Source: Oegoconia quadripuncta (Eukaryota; Arthropoda; Insecta; Lepidoptera; Autostichidae). From it: a DNA stretch of 64,000 nucleotides. Position numbers and translations under genes: made by a program. A model generated the notes under the pieces. It saw nothing but the letters and a program-made list of their open reading frames with translations. It did not search any database and was not told the DNA's origin. Location of the stretch: contig OX438744.1 of assembly GCA_949316235.1 (NCBI GenBank), forward strand, positions 30,438,778 through 30,502,777. Reading direction: 5' to 3'. Below are positions 22,061 through 32,893 of this stretch, one piece after another (within the stretch, counting starts at the first letter, position 1; each line of letters starts with the position of its first letter).

Positions 22061-22642
22061 ACTTGAAAGCGCCAACGGTGACTGTAGTACGCAGCGCAAA
22101 TATGATGAAAAAACCTGATCTGATATTACAAAGTCAAAATTTATTTGACTTATCTGGTTGTTCGATTTATCTGTCTATACATTTGCACGTTGATTTCACA
22201 TGATTTCTGTATTTCGAATCGTGGATATTGTGTAAAGCATTAAAGATTTATTATTACGCATTACGCATATGTTATATCTTTGACCACCCGATTTGGGATA
22301 AAAGTCGTGACTATTATGTATGTAATATTTACAGTAAGTAAATTAAAATATCACGACGACATACTGACCAGCACCGCGTGTCAGAAAAAGCCACGTTCAC
22401 TTTTTGCTTTTCGTTTGTCCGAAAGTGAATAGGCGAATAATTGTTTAAGCAAAAACCGGGGTGTGACATGTCATTACAATTTGAATGTCAAATTTGTTGT
22501 TTTTAATTTAAAAAACTGCTCTCAGATTCGCAATGTTTATGCTGTTCCGTGTTCTGGTATTTAATTGCTTTTCCAGTGGGTATATCTTAATTTTGAAGTG
22601 TCGGTTTGCTGTTTGTCACCCATTTTTGGATTCGTAAAAAGA
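22061..22642. other. No gene seen
   Basis: Contains TTCACTTTTTGC and GTCCGAAAGTGAAT as a short imperfect inverted pair at about 22395-22430. Nothing else assigned. Confidence 0.35.
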
Positions 22643-22947
22643 TTTTTTTTATGCACAACGGATTGGTACTTGACCTCAATCACACCTGATGTTAAGTGAA
22701 GATGAGGTCGAAGGTGGAAGCGTACTGACTCGGAAACCCCAACACATTTGGGGGACTGGCTATCTTATCTCTGACAACCGGAACACAATAATGCTTGGCG
22801 GCAGATTTAAATAAGATGGTGGTAGGTAACCAGGCGGACATTTAACCAACCAAACCGAGTACTTAAACATGTACCCCGCTGGGAATCGAACCCGCGACCT
22901 CTGAATCGTAAACCCAATGTTGTTTACATTGAGCCACGGAGGCGGTT
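22643..22947 (-). repeat. SINE-A, near complete
   Basis: Minus-strand copy from CCGCCTCCGTGGCTCAATGT to a poly(A) seen as TTTTTTTT at 22643. The AACATTGTTG segment is deleted and part of the GTTTGG/GGGCATTTT region is shortened. Confidence 0.9.
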
Positions 22948-23091
22948 AAGATTCCATTAATCCCTTGGTTGTCGTACAATGTCGTAATGGATAGAATGAG
23001 GTTTTTTGACATCTTGGAATAGTGATGGCTGGCTACTGCTCACTGGCCTTAGTCGTAGTAGGTAGTAGCTTGGACATACTGACTGATAGAG

Positions 23092-23240
23092 ATTTTTTTT
23101 TTATATATGAGAGGGCGGCAAACGAGAATGCGGGTCACCTGATGGAAAGCAATCACCGCCGCCCATGGACACCCGCAACACCAAAAGGGTCACAGGTGCG
23201 TTGCCGGCCTTTGAGGAAGGTGTAGGCTCGTTTCTTGAAG
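23092..23240 (-). repeat. LINE 3'-end-like repeat (AGGGCGGCAAACGAG type)
   Basis: A T run, then GAGAGGGCGGCAAACGAGAA, CACCTGATGGAAAGCAATCA, CCGCCGCCCATGGACACCCG, and GCGTTGCCGGCCTTTGAGGA. The orientation is read from the T run as a reverse-strand poly(A). A shorter copy is at 40.58 kb. It is a family commonly seen in Lepidoptera; the LINE parent is not visible here. Confidence 0.65.
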
Positions 23241-23517
23241 GTTCCAATGCAATAAGCCTTTATTATTTCCAATAGATTTAAATTGACATTCAACAAATGA
23301 TATCACGTATCTTTGAAATATCCCCCCCCCCCCCATTGAACGCATAGTTTTTATAAAAAGCTCCAAAGCTCCTGTTTATTTGAAGATTAGCCTATTTATT
23401 ATTCATTACATCACAAGTTACAAATGGATTGTCTGCATTGTTCATTCCAAAACAAAATTTCATTCTCGACAACGATAGTAATCGCAGAGTGAGACCTCTA
23501 GTATGTTTTATCTATGT

Positions 23518-23605
23518 CAAACATGGGAATCTGTACACATGGGCATCTGTAATATTGGAAATCTGTAGATATGGGAATCTGTAGAAATAGGAATCTGTAG
23601 ACGTG
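23518..23605 (+). repeat. 16-17 bp tandem repeat
   Basis: Five to six units of the type ATGGGAATCTGTAGAAA, with variants GGGCATCTGTAAT and TAGGAATCTGTAG. Confidence 0.75.
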
Positions 23606-24194
23606 GGAAAAATCGAAAATATTGAAACTCCAAAAGTTTATTCCCAAATGAAGTCCCATACAATACATCTCTTCACATCAAAAGCGCTCAGAATAAGTCT
23701 GCTACTCGATTACGAAATGCCCAATTCAGATATAACTAACTATAAATCCACTCAAAAATTATACAAACCGCCAAAGGCGAAATTGACGCGAGTCACAAAA
23801 AATACAGCTTATAAATTCTTAAAAACTCGCTTCGAAATGATAAATTCATTTTATGTTGAAAAGTTTCCACGTTTTCAGTCCACATTAATAGTCAACTGGC
23901 TCTATGGCTGCGTTCGCTGGATAATTTACGTTTTAAAACTATTTTCACTTTGACTTGAAAGTGAGAAGTTTTGTAGATGGAAATCTTTGGTGATATCCCT
24001 GGTTTTGAATTTGAATGCTACGTTGAATATTTAGCAACACTATTTTAAATTGTATATCCATTTGGATTTTAGATGAGGAAAGTTCCATGTTGTTGAAAAG
24101 TGGATGGAGGACTTGATGAAGGTAGCGGGAAGGCGTATGTTCTGAAGTCAATAGTATGTCGTATTCCAAAAATGTTCCGTCCACTCTACGAGAC
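23606..24194 (+). other. Unassigned; 116-codon open frame
   Basis: An open frame runs 23603-23953 (+) with many K, S, T and aromatic residues and a hydrophobic end (VRWIIYVLKLFSL). I recognise no domain, and there is no good start context or splice pattern. It may be chance in AT-rich DNA. Confidence 0.25.
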
Positions 24195-24520
24195 TTCCGT
24201 AATACACTCATCATCATCATATCAGCCACAGGACATCCACTGCTAAACATAGGCCACCTCTATAGAATTTCAGAGTGGACGGTTGGAATCGACCTGCATC
24301 CAGCGATTTTTCGCGACCTTTATGAGGTCTTCTGACCACCTTGTGAGTGAACGTCTTACGCTGCGCTTGCCGGTGCGTGGTCTCCTCTCGAGAACTTTAA
24401 TGCCACCCCGGCCATCAGTTCTTCGAGCTTTGTGCCCTGTCCACTGCCACTTCAACCTGATAATCCACTGGGCTATGTCAGCCACCTTCGTCCGCCTACG
24501 GATTTCCTCATTCCTGAAAT
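24195..24520 (-). mobile_element. RTE-delta ORF2 C-terminal fragment with 3' end
   Basis: The minus strand reads RNEEIRRRTKVADIAQWIIR, LKWQWTGHKARRTDGRGG, VLERRPRTGKRSVRRSLTRW, DLIKVAKNRWMQVDS. It is followed by the 3' end motif AGGTGGCCTATGTTTAGCAG, TGGATGTCCTGTGGCTGATA, TGATGATGATGA. This is the tail of an RTE-type LINE reverse-transcriptase protein; the KWQWAGH and GRP/RRTRW blocks are diagnostic. It is 5' truncated. Confidence 0.88.
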
Positions 24521-24794
24521 AATAAAATTACACTAAAAATATTAATATCGATAAAAGTATATCGACACGCAACTTCACTAAATCACTTCTTTCATACATT
24601 AACTAAAATAATTTCCAATTCGTATAATCTTTAATTATATTCCTGAATTATAAAATATAATCGTATATTTTACTAGAACCATGTAATTCCTTGACGATTT
24701 TTAATTTTTATACATTGATTTAGTTTTAATGCAAATTTCTACTAATTGTTACTTGAGTGCGTCAGGTTGTTCGCATTCATATATATACCTACTA

Positions 24795-24838
24795 ACTTAC
24801 CGACCGCGGCTTCGCCCGCGTGGTATTATTGTCCCACG
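24795..24838 (+). repeat. T-element 5' fragment
   Basis: CGACCGCGGCTTCGCCCGCG followed by TGG is the opening of T. The rest of T is absent and a short tandem array follows. Confidence 0.6.
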
Positions 24839-24898
24839 GACTGGACTTTCTGGGAGTCAGATTTTTTCTTGAAATCCTCTATAAAGTCCATATTATTA

Positions 24899-24983
24899 TG
24901 TCGAAATTATGTCTGTCGTGGTTCCATTTGTGGAAATTCCATCTGTCGAAGCTCTGTCTGTCGAATCTCCGTCTGTCGAGGAT
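24899..24983 (+). repeat. 15-bp tandem repeat (TCTGTCGAAnCTCYG)
   Basis: Units with TCTGTCG spaced about 15 bp apart: GTCTGTCGTGGTTCC, ATCTGTCGAAGCTCT, GTCTGTCGAATCTCC, GTCTGTCGAGG. An overlapping frame reads as CRxS repeats and is not considered a gene. Confidence 0.7.
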
Positions 24984-25002
24984 TAAATTAAATTTAAAAA
25001 GT

Positions 25003-25080
25003 CATTGATACATGGCCTGCCTGGGAATCGAACCCAATTGGGAGACCGTATCTTAACCGCTGAGCCACCGACGCGCCGTC
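25003..25080 (-). repeat. SINE-D tRNA-like head
   Basis: Minus strand: GCGCGTCGGTGGCTCAGCGG, TTAAGATACGGTCTCCCAAT, TGGGTTCGATTCCCAGGCAG. This is the same head as the 48.4 kb copy but without the body. Confidence 0.8.
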
Positions 25081-25630
25081 AATATGTATACCTATGACAA
25101 TAACAGCTGTCTAGTAATAAGAGCTTCTAAGCCATAGCGGACAGGCAGACAGACATGGCCCAACTATAAGGGTTCCATGTTGAATACGGAACCTTAAAAA
25201 GGACGTAAGTAGCAAAAAATCGTCATTTTTCAGCTCAAAGTAAGTAGGTAAACCTTCAGTAATAGTGCTACAATACTATAAAATGGTCATAAAACAATAC
25301 GAGAGCATCAATAACTAATAAATACAACCATAAAATAAACTTGCCAACAAAATCCGATCGTTAACCTTTCCAGGCGCAGTATAGTCACGGTACGGTAAGG
25401 TTGGTGTGTAACGTAATCACAAATTACCTGCGCCGCGCTGCGTCGAGTTACTTCGGAAATACTTTCCTACAATTACGTCCTGCTGTCGAACAAAAAAAAA
25501 TTTGCATTCAATCGCTAATAATTTGTCGTTTAGTTCGCTTGTGTTCGATGGCTAAATTTGGTACCACATAAGTGTCCTAGAAGTAAAGATAAGAGGATAA
25601 ACGTCTAATAGATATATTTCTCGAGTTACC
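25081..25630. other. No gene seen
   Basis: TTTTTCAGCTCAAAGTAAGT at 25225-25244 resembles closely spaced splice sites but encloses only a few bases. No element recognised. Confidence 0.35.
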
Positions 25631-26699
25631 GTAACTTACTAGAAGTAACTTAACTAGTTACAAATCGGGGGGCACGGTAGTGCCCCCGCCAAGTCGAGCG
25701 CGAAGCAAACACTGCCGTACCATCCTTTACTGGAACCATTTCGCCGCATTTTCAGGCCCCTATTTTAGAACCTCTGGATAAGACTAGAACGTAAAAATTT
25801 TCGTCATCCAGTAAGCTATAATCACATACTTAAAATCCAAAATTTCAAGTCTATAGGTCATTTAGTTTCGAAGTTAAGCGAAAGCAAAGTTTCGCATTTA
25901 TGACACTCACTCACTCATGATCATCAAAATAGAACTAGTACTTCCCATAAACTCAGAGAGCTGAAATTTGGTACAGAGTTATGGTTTAATGGCCACATAA
26001 AGGGAAAACTATAAAAACTAGGATAATCGAAGATCTGGAGTTCCTGGTGACCCTGATTAGGAAACACAAAAGCCCAACCAAACTATTAGAGATCGACATA
26101 TACCGCCTTTACAAAAAATATTCAACTTGGTGGGCCGCTTCATTTGATGTCAAAAATCGAAGGTCTGAAGTATCTGATGAAGAACCCTCAGCTGGTCTCA
26201 GCTGTATTAGATATATGGTAATGCCCCCTTCTACTATTGGTACATAGAAAAATCGACTGTCACTGCAAAAATCCAGCGTAGTGGGACACATCTTCTAATT
26301 TAATCTAGCCTATAGCATCCCACTGCTGGGCGCATGCTTCCCCTTCTGCTTATAATACGCATATAAATAAAATTAAAGGAAAACTCAGCATAAGACTTCA
26401 CTGGCTTTTATACATATACTTACAAGTTTACAAGAAGAAATAGTCGAACGATTAACTTTATATCTGGCGACAGATTGGTGCAATGGTGTCATGGAGCACC
26501 TGGTTTTGTACCCCTGTGTACCCTTCAACGGCCAAGTCACACAACATTAACTATAATAATAAAGAAATCGCAGTTAGGAACCTCAGACTTGGCACGACTT
26601 TGTATAGATTTCATTACTTTTTAGAGATAATCAAGCAGCTCCATCGAGACTTGGCTAGTTTTTTACAGAATGTTTTTGGTGGGATGTAACTTACTAGAA
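25631..26699 (+). mobile_element. Possible ~1.07 kb element bounded by 14-bp direct repeats
   Basis: GTAACTTACTAGAA occurs at 25631-25644 and again at 26686-26699. In between are CGGGGGGCACGGTAGTGCCC, AGCTGAAATTTGGTACAGAG and CTGGAGTTCCTGGTGACCCT, phrases of the sort found in dispersed insect repeats. Scattered frames carry no recognisable transposase or RT, and I see no inverted termini. Confidence 0.35.
26288..26335 (-). repeat. LINE/SINE 3'-tail scrap
   Basis: Minus strand: GGAAGCATGCGCCCAGCAGT followed by GGGATGCTATAGGCTAG, the common CCCAGCAGTGGGA tail. Confidence 0.6.
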
Positions 26700-26819
26700 T
26701 CGCTTACGCTTACTTTAGCGATCGGACGTAAATATTTGGTACGGCTACTGAGTGACTAAATTGAACCACTTGCCAAAGTCAAAGCTTATTATAAGAAATA
26801 CAGTGTCTACAAAAAAAGC

Positions 26820-27160
26820 TTAGTGACGCAGTCGCATTCGCTGTTCGCCTTTGATTAGCGCATTGGGCCCGATCAATACCTGGATCCTTACGAGTGTATC
26901 CGGGCTTCGAAAGACACATTAAATAATCAGTCCCGGTGATTTTTAATTGGAGGCAGTTATTAAAAGTCTGTGGTAAATGACAGGGGAGGCTTGGAAACTA
27001 TAACTGTCAGGTGGCAACTAGTCTGCCACAAAACCAATAATTAGTGCCCCAACAGATGGTGCTTAAAATTGTTAATGTTGTAGCCATATTAAATTGAGTT
27101 CCCCTCCTATGCCTTTACTTATACCGGCTGCTAAGTTCCTCCTACGCTTTTAGAAAGCCG
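26820..27160 (+). repeat. Degenerate tRNA-headed repeat
   Basis: AGTGACGCAGTCGCATTCGC, TGTTCGCCTTTGATTAGCGC and GGGCCCGATCAATACCTGG look like a decayed A-box/B-box head. The body AGGGGAGGCTTGGAAACTAT followed by AACTGTCAGGTGGCA is partly shared with 28.40-28.45 kb. Confidence 0.45.
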
Positions 27161-27485
27161 TATTAAATAATAGGTCATAAACCTATATGGGTTATATTAA
27201 TTACTATAGTTTTTCGTGTAATGACACGTGATTAGGGAAGTAATACGAAGGCTTGTTTTTATGTGAGACTGACGACCGCCTGCGGATTTACTTGATTGTC
27301 CTTGTGTTATTATAATTTTCTTTAATAAAATATAAAACAAACAAACTGGGATATTGATGAAAGCGGGAGGGGATTTGACTCATTTTCAGTTTAGGAACAT
27401 CACAATAGCAGAGTCGTAGTAGCGTTTAAAATGGAAGGGGAGGGGGGGATGCAAGGCTATATCTTTTATATTGCAGTTCGTTTTG
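27161..27485. other. No gene seen
   Basis: Includes GGAAGGGGAGGGGGGGATGC at 27433-27452. No assignment. Confidence 0.35.
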
Positions 27486-27850
27486 TTTGTTTGTTTGTAA
27501 ACGCTTTATTGTACAAAAAGGCAATACATTAATTTTGCATTGATACATAAATTGAGTAGGTACAACGGCGGACTTATCCCAAAGAGGGATTTCTTCCAGT
27601 CAACCATAGGGTTAGTTAGAAAACAGCAGATTGGGCGTATACAAATTACAGCAAATTCAAATTAAAGCAAATACCTACACTACACACTAATAAATATATA
27701 TTATATATATACAAAAGTAATAAGAATAATATATAATAATACATAACTATACCTTAATAAAATATATACCTACATACTAATAATACATATAAATAAATCT
27801 GTATACAAATAAGGAAATACTTAAAGAGAGGATTTAACACGAAGTTGTCT
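27486..27850 (-). repeat. LINE 3'-UTR-like segment, antisense
   Basis: TGTTTGTTTGTAAACGCTTT, ATTGTACAAAAAGGCAATAC, GGCGGACTTATCCCAAAGAG and GATTTCTTCCAGTCAACC follow the order seen in many lepidopteran LINE 3' UTRs read backwards, followed by an A/T-rich region. No ORF remnant is attached. Confidence 0.5.
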
Positions 27851-28064
27851 TTCTGTTTTATTTATTCTATTGTGACTGCGTCACCCTGCAAACAACTATT
27901 TAAATCTAAATTATTTCAAACGTTTTTCGAGTCTCAGTAAAAGATTTTTATTCAATAGTTGACACTACAAAAGGCTGACGAACCCTGCCGATTAGTAGTG
28001 ACGAGTTGAGCAGCCGGTCAATTCCCGCCAATCACAGAGCGTAATGGCGTTCCGAGACCTTTGT

Positions 28065-28610
28065 CAGGGGTTGCCAAACTTTTTGATTTGTTTTATAGAT
28101 ATACGATTTTAGTTACAATAAATTGTAAGACAACTATCAGCCCAATTTTGTAATAATCTTTTAAACGTTTTAACTTTAAATAGCATTTTTGTTGCTAAAT
28201 TTTTATTTACGGAAACGGTAAAAAATTCTCTTCCCACTAGGAATAATTGTTAGTGCGCAGTGAAGTTCTAGTGTCGCATTTCGATTTCGATTAGCATGTC
28301 TGACGCAATCAGTTCTAAATGGGTGACAACTAATTGCATTTTCATATAGTTTCAATGTTTAGGATACGTTTAACAGTCTGTCTCGGTGGTTTTGAAAAAA
28401 CTGTGATATAAGGGGGGCGGCTCGAAAACACTGACAGTCAGATCCAACAATCCGCATCGGGCCCAAGTGGGTCGATTATAGCCCATATTCTCTCTTAGTA
28501 GTATAAGGCTATGGGGACTTAAAGCTGTTGATGTATACAAAACAAAACTAAATGTTGAATTTTAAAGGATTTTATTTTTAGTTTGTTCTAAAGTTTGAGA
28601 ACCATTTACC
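28065..28610. mobile_element. Probable hAT-type non-autonomous element
   Basis: The left end CAGGGGTTGCCAAACTTTTT and the right end, read in reverse as TGGTTCTCAAACTTTAGAAC, match the usual hAT terminus (CAGnGGTTnnCAAACTTT). The would-be 8-bp target copies ACCTTTGT and ACCTACAC agree only partly. The interior has no transposase and includes a repeat fragment at 28440-28520 (GCATCGGGCCCAAGTGGGTC). Confidence 0.5.
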
Positions 28611-28917
28611 TACACTCAGATACTCAATTGACACTACAAGCATCCGAATGTCAGATGATCAACAATTGTCACTTGTAGACATGTCGCCTCGAGTGCCACT
28701 TGATTTGTTTTTTATCGACTATCGATTAGTCGATGGTTTTTTGTTAAGTTGAATGACCGAATAATAAACTCGGTTTGATAAGGTTTGTTAAATACAAGTC
28801 CGTAGCTGTCAAAAGGATTGACAAATGACTTGTGGAGCGTTTTAACTAAGTCTTTGAAATACTACGAAAAAAATGTAATGATAGAAATGAGATGGTTATG
28901 TGGTATTTAGGTTGTAT
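28611..28917. other. No gene seen
   Basis: Contains TTATCGACTATCGATTAGTC at 28712-28731. Nothing assignable. Confidence 0.35.
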
Positions 28918-29012
28918 ACGCATTTACTGGGATCGCGTGCTTCACCTTCAGCTATATCCTCACTTTCCACCAAGTGAGATTGTGGTCAAACGCGTGTCCA
29001 ATCTTACATAGA
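28918..29012 (+). mobile_element. LINE-alpha 3' end scrap
   Basis: ACGCATTTACTGGGATCGCG, CTTTCCACCAAGTGAGATTG and TGGTCAAACGCGTGTCC. Confidence 0.75.
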
Positions 29013-29204
29013 AACAACGTTTTGTGTAATTTTAAGTAATTGCGAAATCTATTAAAAAAAAATCAGAACTCGCCAAATTACGATAATGGACGTCCGACAC
29101 TGAGCTAGCCGGTGCGTGGTCTCCGCACAAGAACTTTAATGCCCCACAGGCAATCAGTTCTTCGAGCTATCTGCCCTGCAGCTATGGTCACTTAGCCACT
29201 TAAA

Positions 29205-29596
29205 CTTTTTTTTATGCACATCGGGTTGGTACTTGACCTCAATCACACCTGATATTAAGTGAAGATGAGGTCGTAGGTGGAAGCGTACTGACCCGGAAAC
29301 CCCAACACATTTGGGGGACTGGCTATCTTATCTCTGAAAACCGGAACACAACAATGCTATTAACATTGTTGCTTGGCGGCAGATTTAGATAAGATGGTGG
29401 TAGCTAGCCAGGCGGACATTTAAAATGCCCTACCACCAACCAAACCTAGTACTTAAACATGTACCCCGCTGGAGATCGAACCCGCGACCTCCGAATCGTA
29501 AACCCAACATTGTTATCATCAAAAATTATTGTAAATTATTTTGCGCAATAAAGAGTATTTGTATTGTATTGTTTATATTGAGCCACGGAGGCGGTT
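29205..29596 (-). repeat. SINE-A, complete, inside RTE and itself interrupted
   Basis: Full copy from head CCGCCTCCGTGGCTCAATAT to a poly(A) seen as TTTTTTTT at 29206. The head is split at 29515-29573 by a 59-bp insertion flanked by ATTGTT on both sides. Confidence 0.92.
29515..29573 (+). mobile_element. Minimal LINE tail inserted in a SINE head
   Basis: ATCATCAAAAATTATTGTAA, then TTTTGCGCAATAAAGAGTAT, then TTGTATTGTATTGTT. It has an AATAAA-like signal and a short TTGTA repeat end, and the flanking ATTGTT (29509-29514 and 29568-29573) acts as target duplication. It resembles the end of the LINE-beta copy at 39.9 kb in style (AAATAAATAATTGAATTG). Confidence 0.65.
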
Positions 29597-29738
29597 AACT
29601 TTCTAATCTGCTGGGTTATGCCAGTGACTTTCATTCGCCGAAATCGCATCACCTTCTCCATATCTCGTTGCATGACCTTAAGCTTCCGTTTGAAGCCCAT
29701 AGGATAAGTCATCAACACATATTGATTAAACACTTTCG

Positions 29739-30139
29739 TATGAGGTATTTTGGACGAGAAGACAAAAGACGAATAACACCAATGATTTACCTATATCAGG
29801 CGTCACAAAAGAACTCTTCCTTCATTTAAAAAATTGGTACTCAAACTGTATACTGATCATGGGCTTGCAATACATTTCTTAAAGTTTGTGTTTATGTGTT
29901 TATCTAATGAAAAGGTCTATTTAACTTGACAATTAATTTTGGAAGTTTCTAAAGGGCATCCAAAGTACATCCAACCCATGTCGTACCCTATTAAGTTTTA
30001 TATGGACAGAATGGAAGCGATTAGATGCGTCGTTTCTTGGAGAAGGTAATGTGCAAAAATCAACAAAACACGACACATTGTTCCAGTATACAAAAGGTTA
30101 AGATTTAAAAGAATTAAAGTTTTTTTAAAATCACCAACA
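29739..30139. other. No gene seen
   Basis: Nothing recognised in either strand. Confidence 0.35.
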
Positions 30140-30510
30140 GTAACCTAAAGACTCCAGTCGTAATAACTTTTTAAAGTGCGTTGCTCCCATACAAAGTGTG
30201 GATTTAGATACTTGCTGCAATCTGTGGCCACAGAGGTATCTATCTCTTTCTCTCTCTTGTGTCGTTTCTCCCACTCGCGAAGTCTCTTGCTCCTGGATAC
30301 GATTTGCCATAGTCGACATGGAAATCCTTAAATCGGCTTCGGATCCAATATTCTGCGTAGGTGGGGTTTCTCCGATGTTGGGAGTTGCGAGTACTGAGTC
30401 TTCCCGCAGATAATAGATCACCTTGCTGGGCATGTCCTGACAGATGCACCTTTGACGCCACGGAGAATGCTGTTAAAACTTGCCTCGACTTGAAAAGAAG
30501 AAGAAAACCG
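30140..30510 (+). mobile_element. LINE-epsilon ORF2 C-terminal copy, decayed
   Basis: It starts CCAGTCGTAATAACTTTTTA (SRNNFLK) and continues as KCVAP(I)QSVDLDTCCNLWPQ. It parallels the 62.0-62.4 kb minus-strand copy line for line: RYLSLSLSCV, then RRWGFSDVGSC, then a stop where the intact copy has the CECG motif, and TTGCCTCGACTTGAAAAGAA at the end. It is dead through stops and deletions, including loss of the second Cys pair region. Confidence 0.75.
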
Positions 30511-30659
30511 GCAGTTTTATGACCACACTGCTGGGCCACAGGGTACATCCACTTCGCGAGCCTAGTCCAAACTAGTAGATTTGTAGCAGACAAGTGGACA
30601 ATTGGCTATCTGAAAGATCCCGCTTCCACATTCTCCCACTGTACGAATAACTACTATAA

Positions 30660-30765
30660 GCCATGATCAACAGTGGCAACAGTGCGCAGCGCCTGCTGAA
30701 GAAAACGGTGTCCGAAGTGATTCTATTACGACCTTGGACCTAAGACTAATCAAAGAAAGAATTTA
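30660..30765 (+). repeat. Body of the 5S-headed repeat
   Basis: GATCAACAGTGGCAACAGTG, CGCAGCGCCTGCTGAAGAAA, ACCTTGGACCTAAGACTAAT align with 19.68-19.77 kb downstream of the 5S-like part. The 5S part itself is missing. Confidence 0.6.
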
Positions 30766-31706
30766 AGGATGAAAAGTAGGAAAGAAATAATCACCTCCTC
30801 CCCAGCAAATTCGAGTGTAGCTAATGTTACCATCTGACAGCGTTTTTTAGCCACTCCTGTAATCAAGTTTAACAATTGAAAACAATCGGGACCGTCCGTT
30901 TACATGCCCTCATGCCAGACATTGCTTAACTTCATTAATTGAACACGAATAGCGAATGTGTTACTCCATATCGTAAATATTTAAAAAATCTTCTATTTTC
31001 AATATATGTGAAACCACCTTAAGGTCCTAAGCTTTTACTCGCAGTTCAGTTCTGTTATAAAGTAAGTTAACATACTTAATTAAGTTATGAAACTTAGCAC
31101 CATCAACCATCACAAGCAAATTATTTGTGCTAAGTTATTTCAACTATCTTAATTGTCGTAACGAGGGTGAGTATAAACATGTTCAAGTTTTTAATCTTTG
31201 ATGTGACAACCTGATACTATACGCCTTCTCTGTACCCATAGAAATTTGCACACTCAAACGTTTTAGAGCTTATTTTAAGTATACATCCAGACAGACTGGG
31301 CAACTTTAACAAAGTTGTATCTTTCAAATATATTATAACATATTTTAAACGACTACACGCTGTTTTACCAAAGGTGACTTTTCTGGGACCCTAAACACAC
31401 CAGGCTCGTTAACTGCTGAATTCAGCTTCTTCGTATATTACAGATGCCTTCTTTCTGTTTCTATTTACTCCAGCAGGCATCACATTGTATAGATTTATTT
31501 AGTGTCACAAAGCAAATACAACATCTCGAAGCACATCATAATTCAATATAATTGTTTGATGTTATTTATAACCCTCCATTGCCCTCTAGAACCACATATC
31601 AAAGCACCTGGTATCACTAGTCAAACGAAGCCAGAGCTAAAGATCCAAAGATATCCATTAACAAAGTTCTGGGCGAATTTACTGCTCCTCTAAGTCGACA
31701 TATAAA
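30766..31706. other. No gene seen; 5S-like scrap
   Basis: The minus strand at 30905-30940 reads AATGAAGTTAAGCAATGTCT followed by GGCATGAGGGCA, like a 5S internal-promoter piece. The rest is AT-rich and unassigned. Confidence 0.35.
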
Positions 31707-31711
31707 TTGGA

Positions 31712-32005
31712 TTATTGTCTGCTCAATGTCGAATTCCAACGATCGGTTCTGGTAGAAGTCACAAGATTAGCGATCCGGTCATATCCCTCTCGCTGTACTC
31801 CTCCCCCCATGACTCTGACACCGATTAGGTGTAAGCAAAACCAGGTCAAACCGTACAGCAAAATGATCGATGTGAATGCAAACCATGAAGCACCTGCTGG
31901 TAAGGTCCTGTTTCTTGTATCATGCAGGACCTGTATGCCGCCAGTCAAGCGGTTGTCGCTCTGGTCATATCCAGACTCGACTGGTTTAGCCTGACTATAT
32001 GACAA
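31712..32005 (-). other. Unassigned 97-codon open frame with a hydrophobic segment
   Basis: The minus-strand frame begins MSYSQAKPVESGYDQSDN and contains SWFAFTSIILLYGLTWFCLH, which would make one membrane span, then a GGGVQREGYDRIANLV stretch. The base composition is more balanced than in the neighbours, so it may be a fragment of a mobile-element protein or a pseudo-exon. I cannot name a family. An overlapping plus-strand frame of similar size exists. Confidence 0.3.
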
Positions 32006-32766
32006 GAAGAAGCGGTCTATTAGTTGCTCTAATCTTAACTGTAATAAGACTTGCCGTGGTTAAATCATAGTTTTTGATAATAATTTCAACTTGTGACCTT
32101 TGAGCAAAAAAGTTATTGATAGACAAATAACTGTGATCCTATAAGGGTCCTGTTTAGTAATGATAAAAATATTTGTAGCCTCCTTTCCTTCTATATTTGG
32201 TACTTGAAAATGAAAAATGTTTATTTCAGTACCTTGATATAACAATCAATGAGGTATTTGGGGTCTCCTTTTAAGTATAAAATACTTGTGTTAGGAGGCT
32301 CCGCTCTTCCATAACTAAATGTCAAATATTTGTCCAATTAAGGTGAAGGTGAAATAGGTTAATATTATGCTACTTATAAAATAAGAATGAAATAAAAATG
32401 TTAAACTAATTTGTTACGTATTTGTGTGTGCGAGTATGTGTTTGTGTACGAATGTGTGTGTGTATGAGTGTGTGTGTTGTGTACTTATTTGATTGATTGC
32501 TAAAGAACTAAAATGTTTCAATCCGCTCAAGACTTGTACCATCCCATTAGAGATTTTGATCCGTCGGTCGGTATACTCTATTCAAGCTTTATGTGATTTG
32601 TTCTTAATTCCTCTTAACGTATCCAAACATTGTACTGGTTATTGATACTCTACACGGACACATATTGTGTAACTAGTAAGTACACAATGAAATGAAAACA
32701 ATTCCTAAATCCAATTTGACACTATGTTTATTTAGGGTGTATACAGTAAATTGAATTTCCTCAGTT
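32006..32766. other. No gene seen; TG-rich stretch
   Basis: At 32421-32475 TGTGTGTGCGAGTATG-type imperfect TG repeats. No coding. Confidence 0.4.
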
Positions 32767-32893
32767 GTATTAGGTCTTCAGGTGACAACGCGTCTTTGAC
32801 TCCTGTATTTGAGTCTTCAAGATCATAACGCTTTTATGTAATCTGTATTTCAGTCTTTATGGTGATAATTCGCTTACGACTCATGATTTGAGT
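32767..32893 (+). repeat. 40-bp minisatellite, left block
   Basis: About three units of the form CTTCAGGTGACAACGCGTCT, TTGACTCCTGTATTTGAGT, decaying to the right. The same unit resumes at 33838. Confidence 0.75.

Larger units (their letters stand above)
29098..29738 (-). mobile_element. RTE-delta fragment interrupted by SINE-A
   Basis: On the minus strand, 29738-29597 reads MTYPMGFKRKLKVMQRDMEK, VMRFRRMKVTGITQQIRKL. After the SINE it resumes at 29204-29098 with the KW block and a CTCGAAGAACTGATTGCC region (GRW/RTD equivalent). The family order is RRLKVTQRAMERAMLGV..IAKLKWQWAGH, so the SINE entered between KL and KW. The sequence at the junctions (AAGTTA and AGTTTAA) is a short degenerate target duplication. 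Confidence 0.85.

Noticed and set aside
30131..30593. Overlapping minus-strand frames of 100 and 117 codons
   Set aside because: They lie antisense to the decayed LINE-epsilon copy, whose plus-strand reading explains the sequence.
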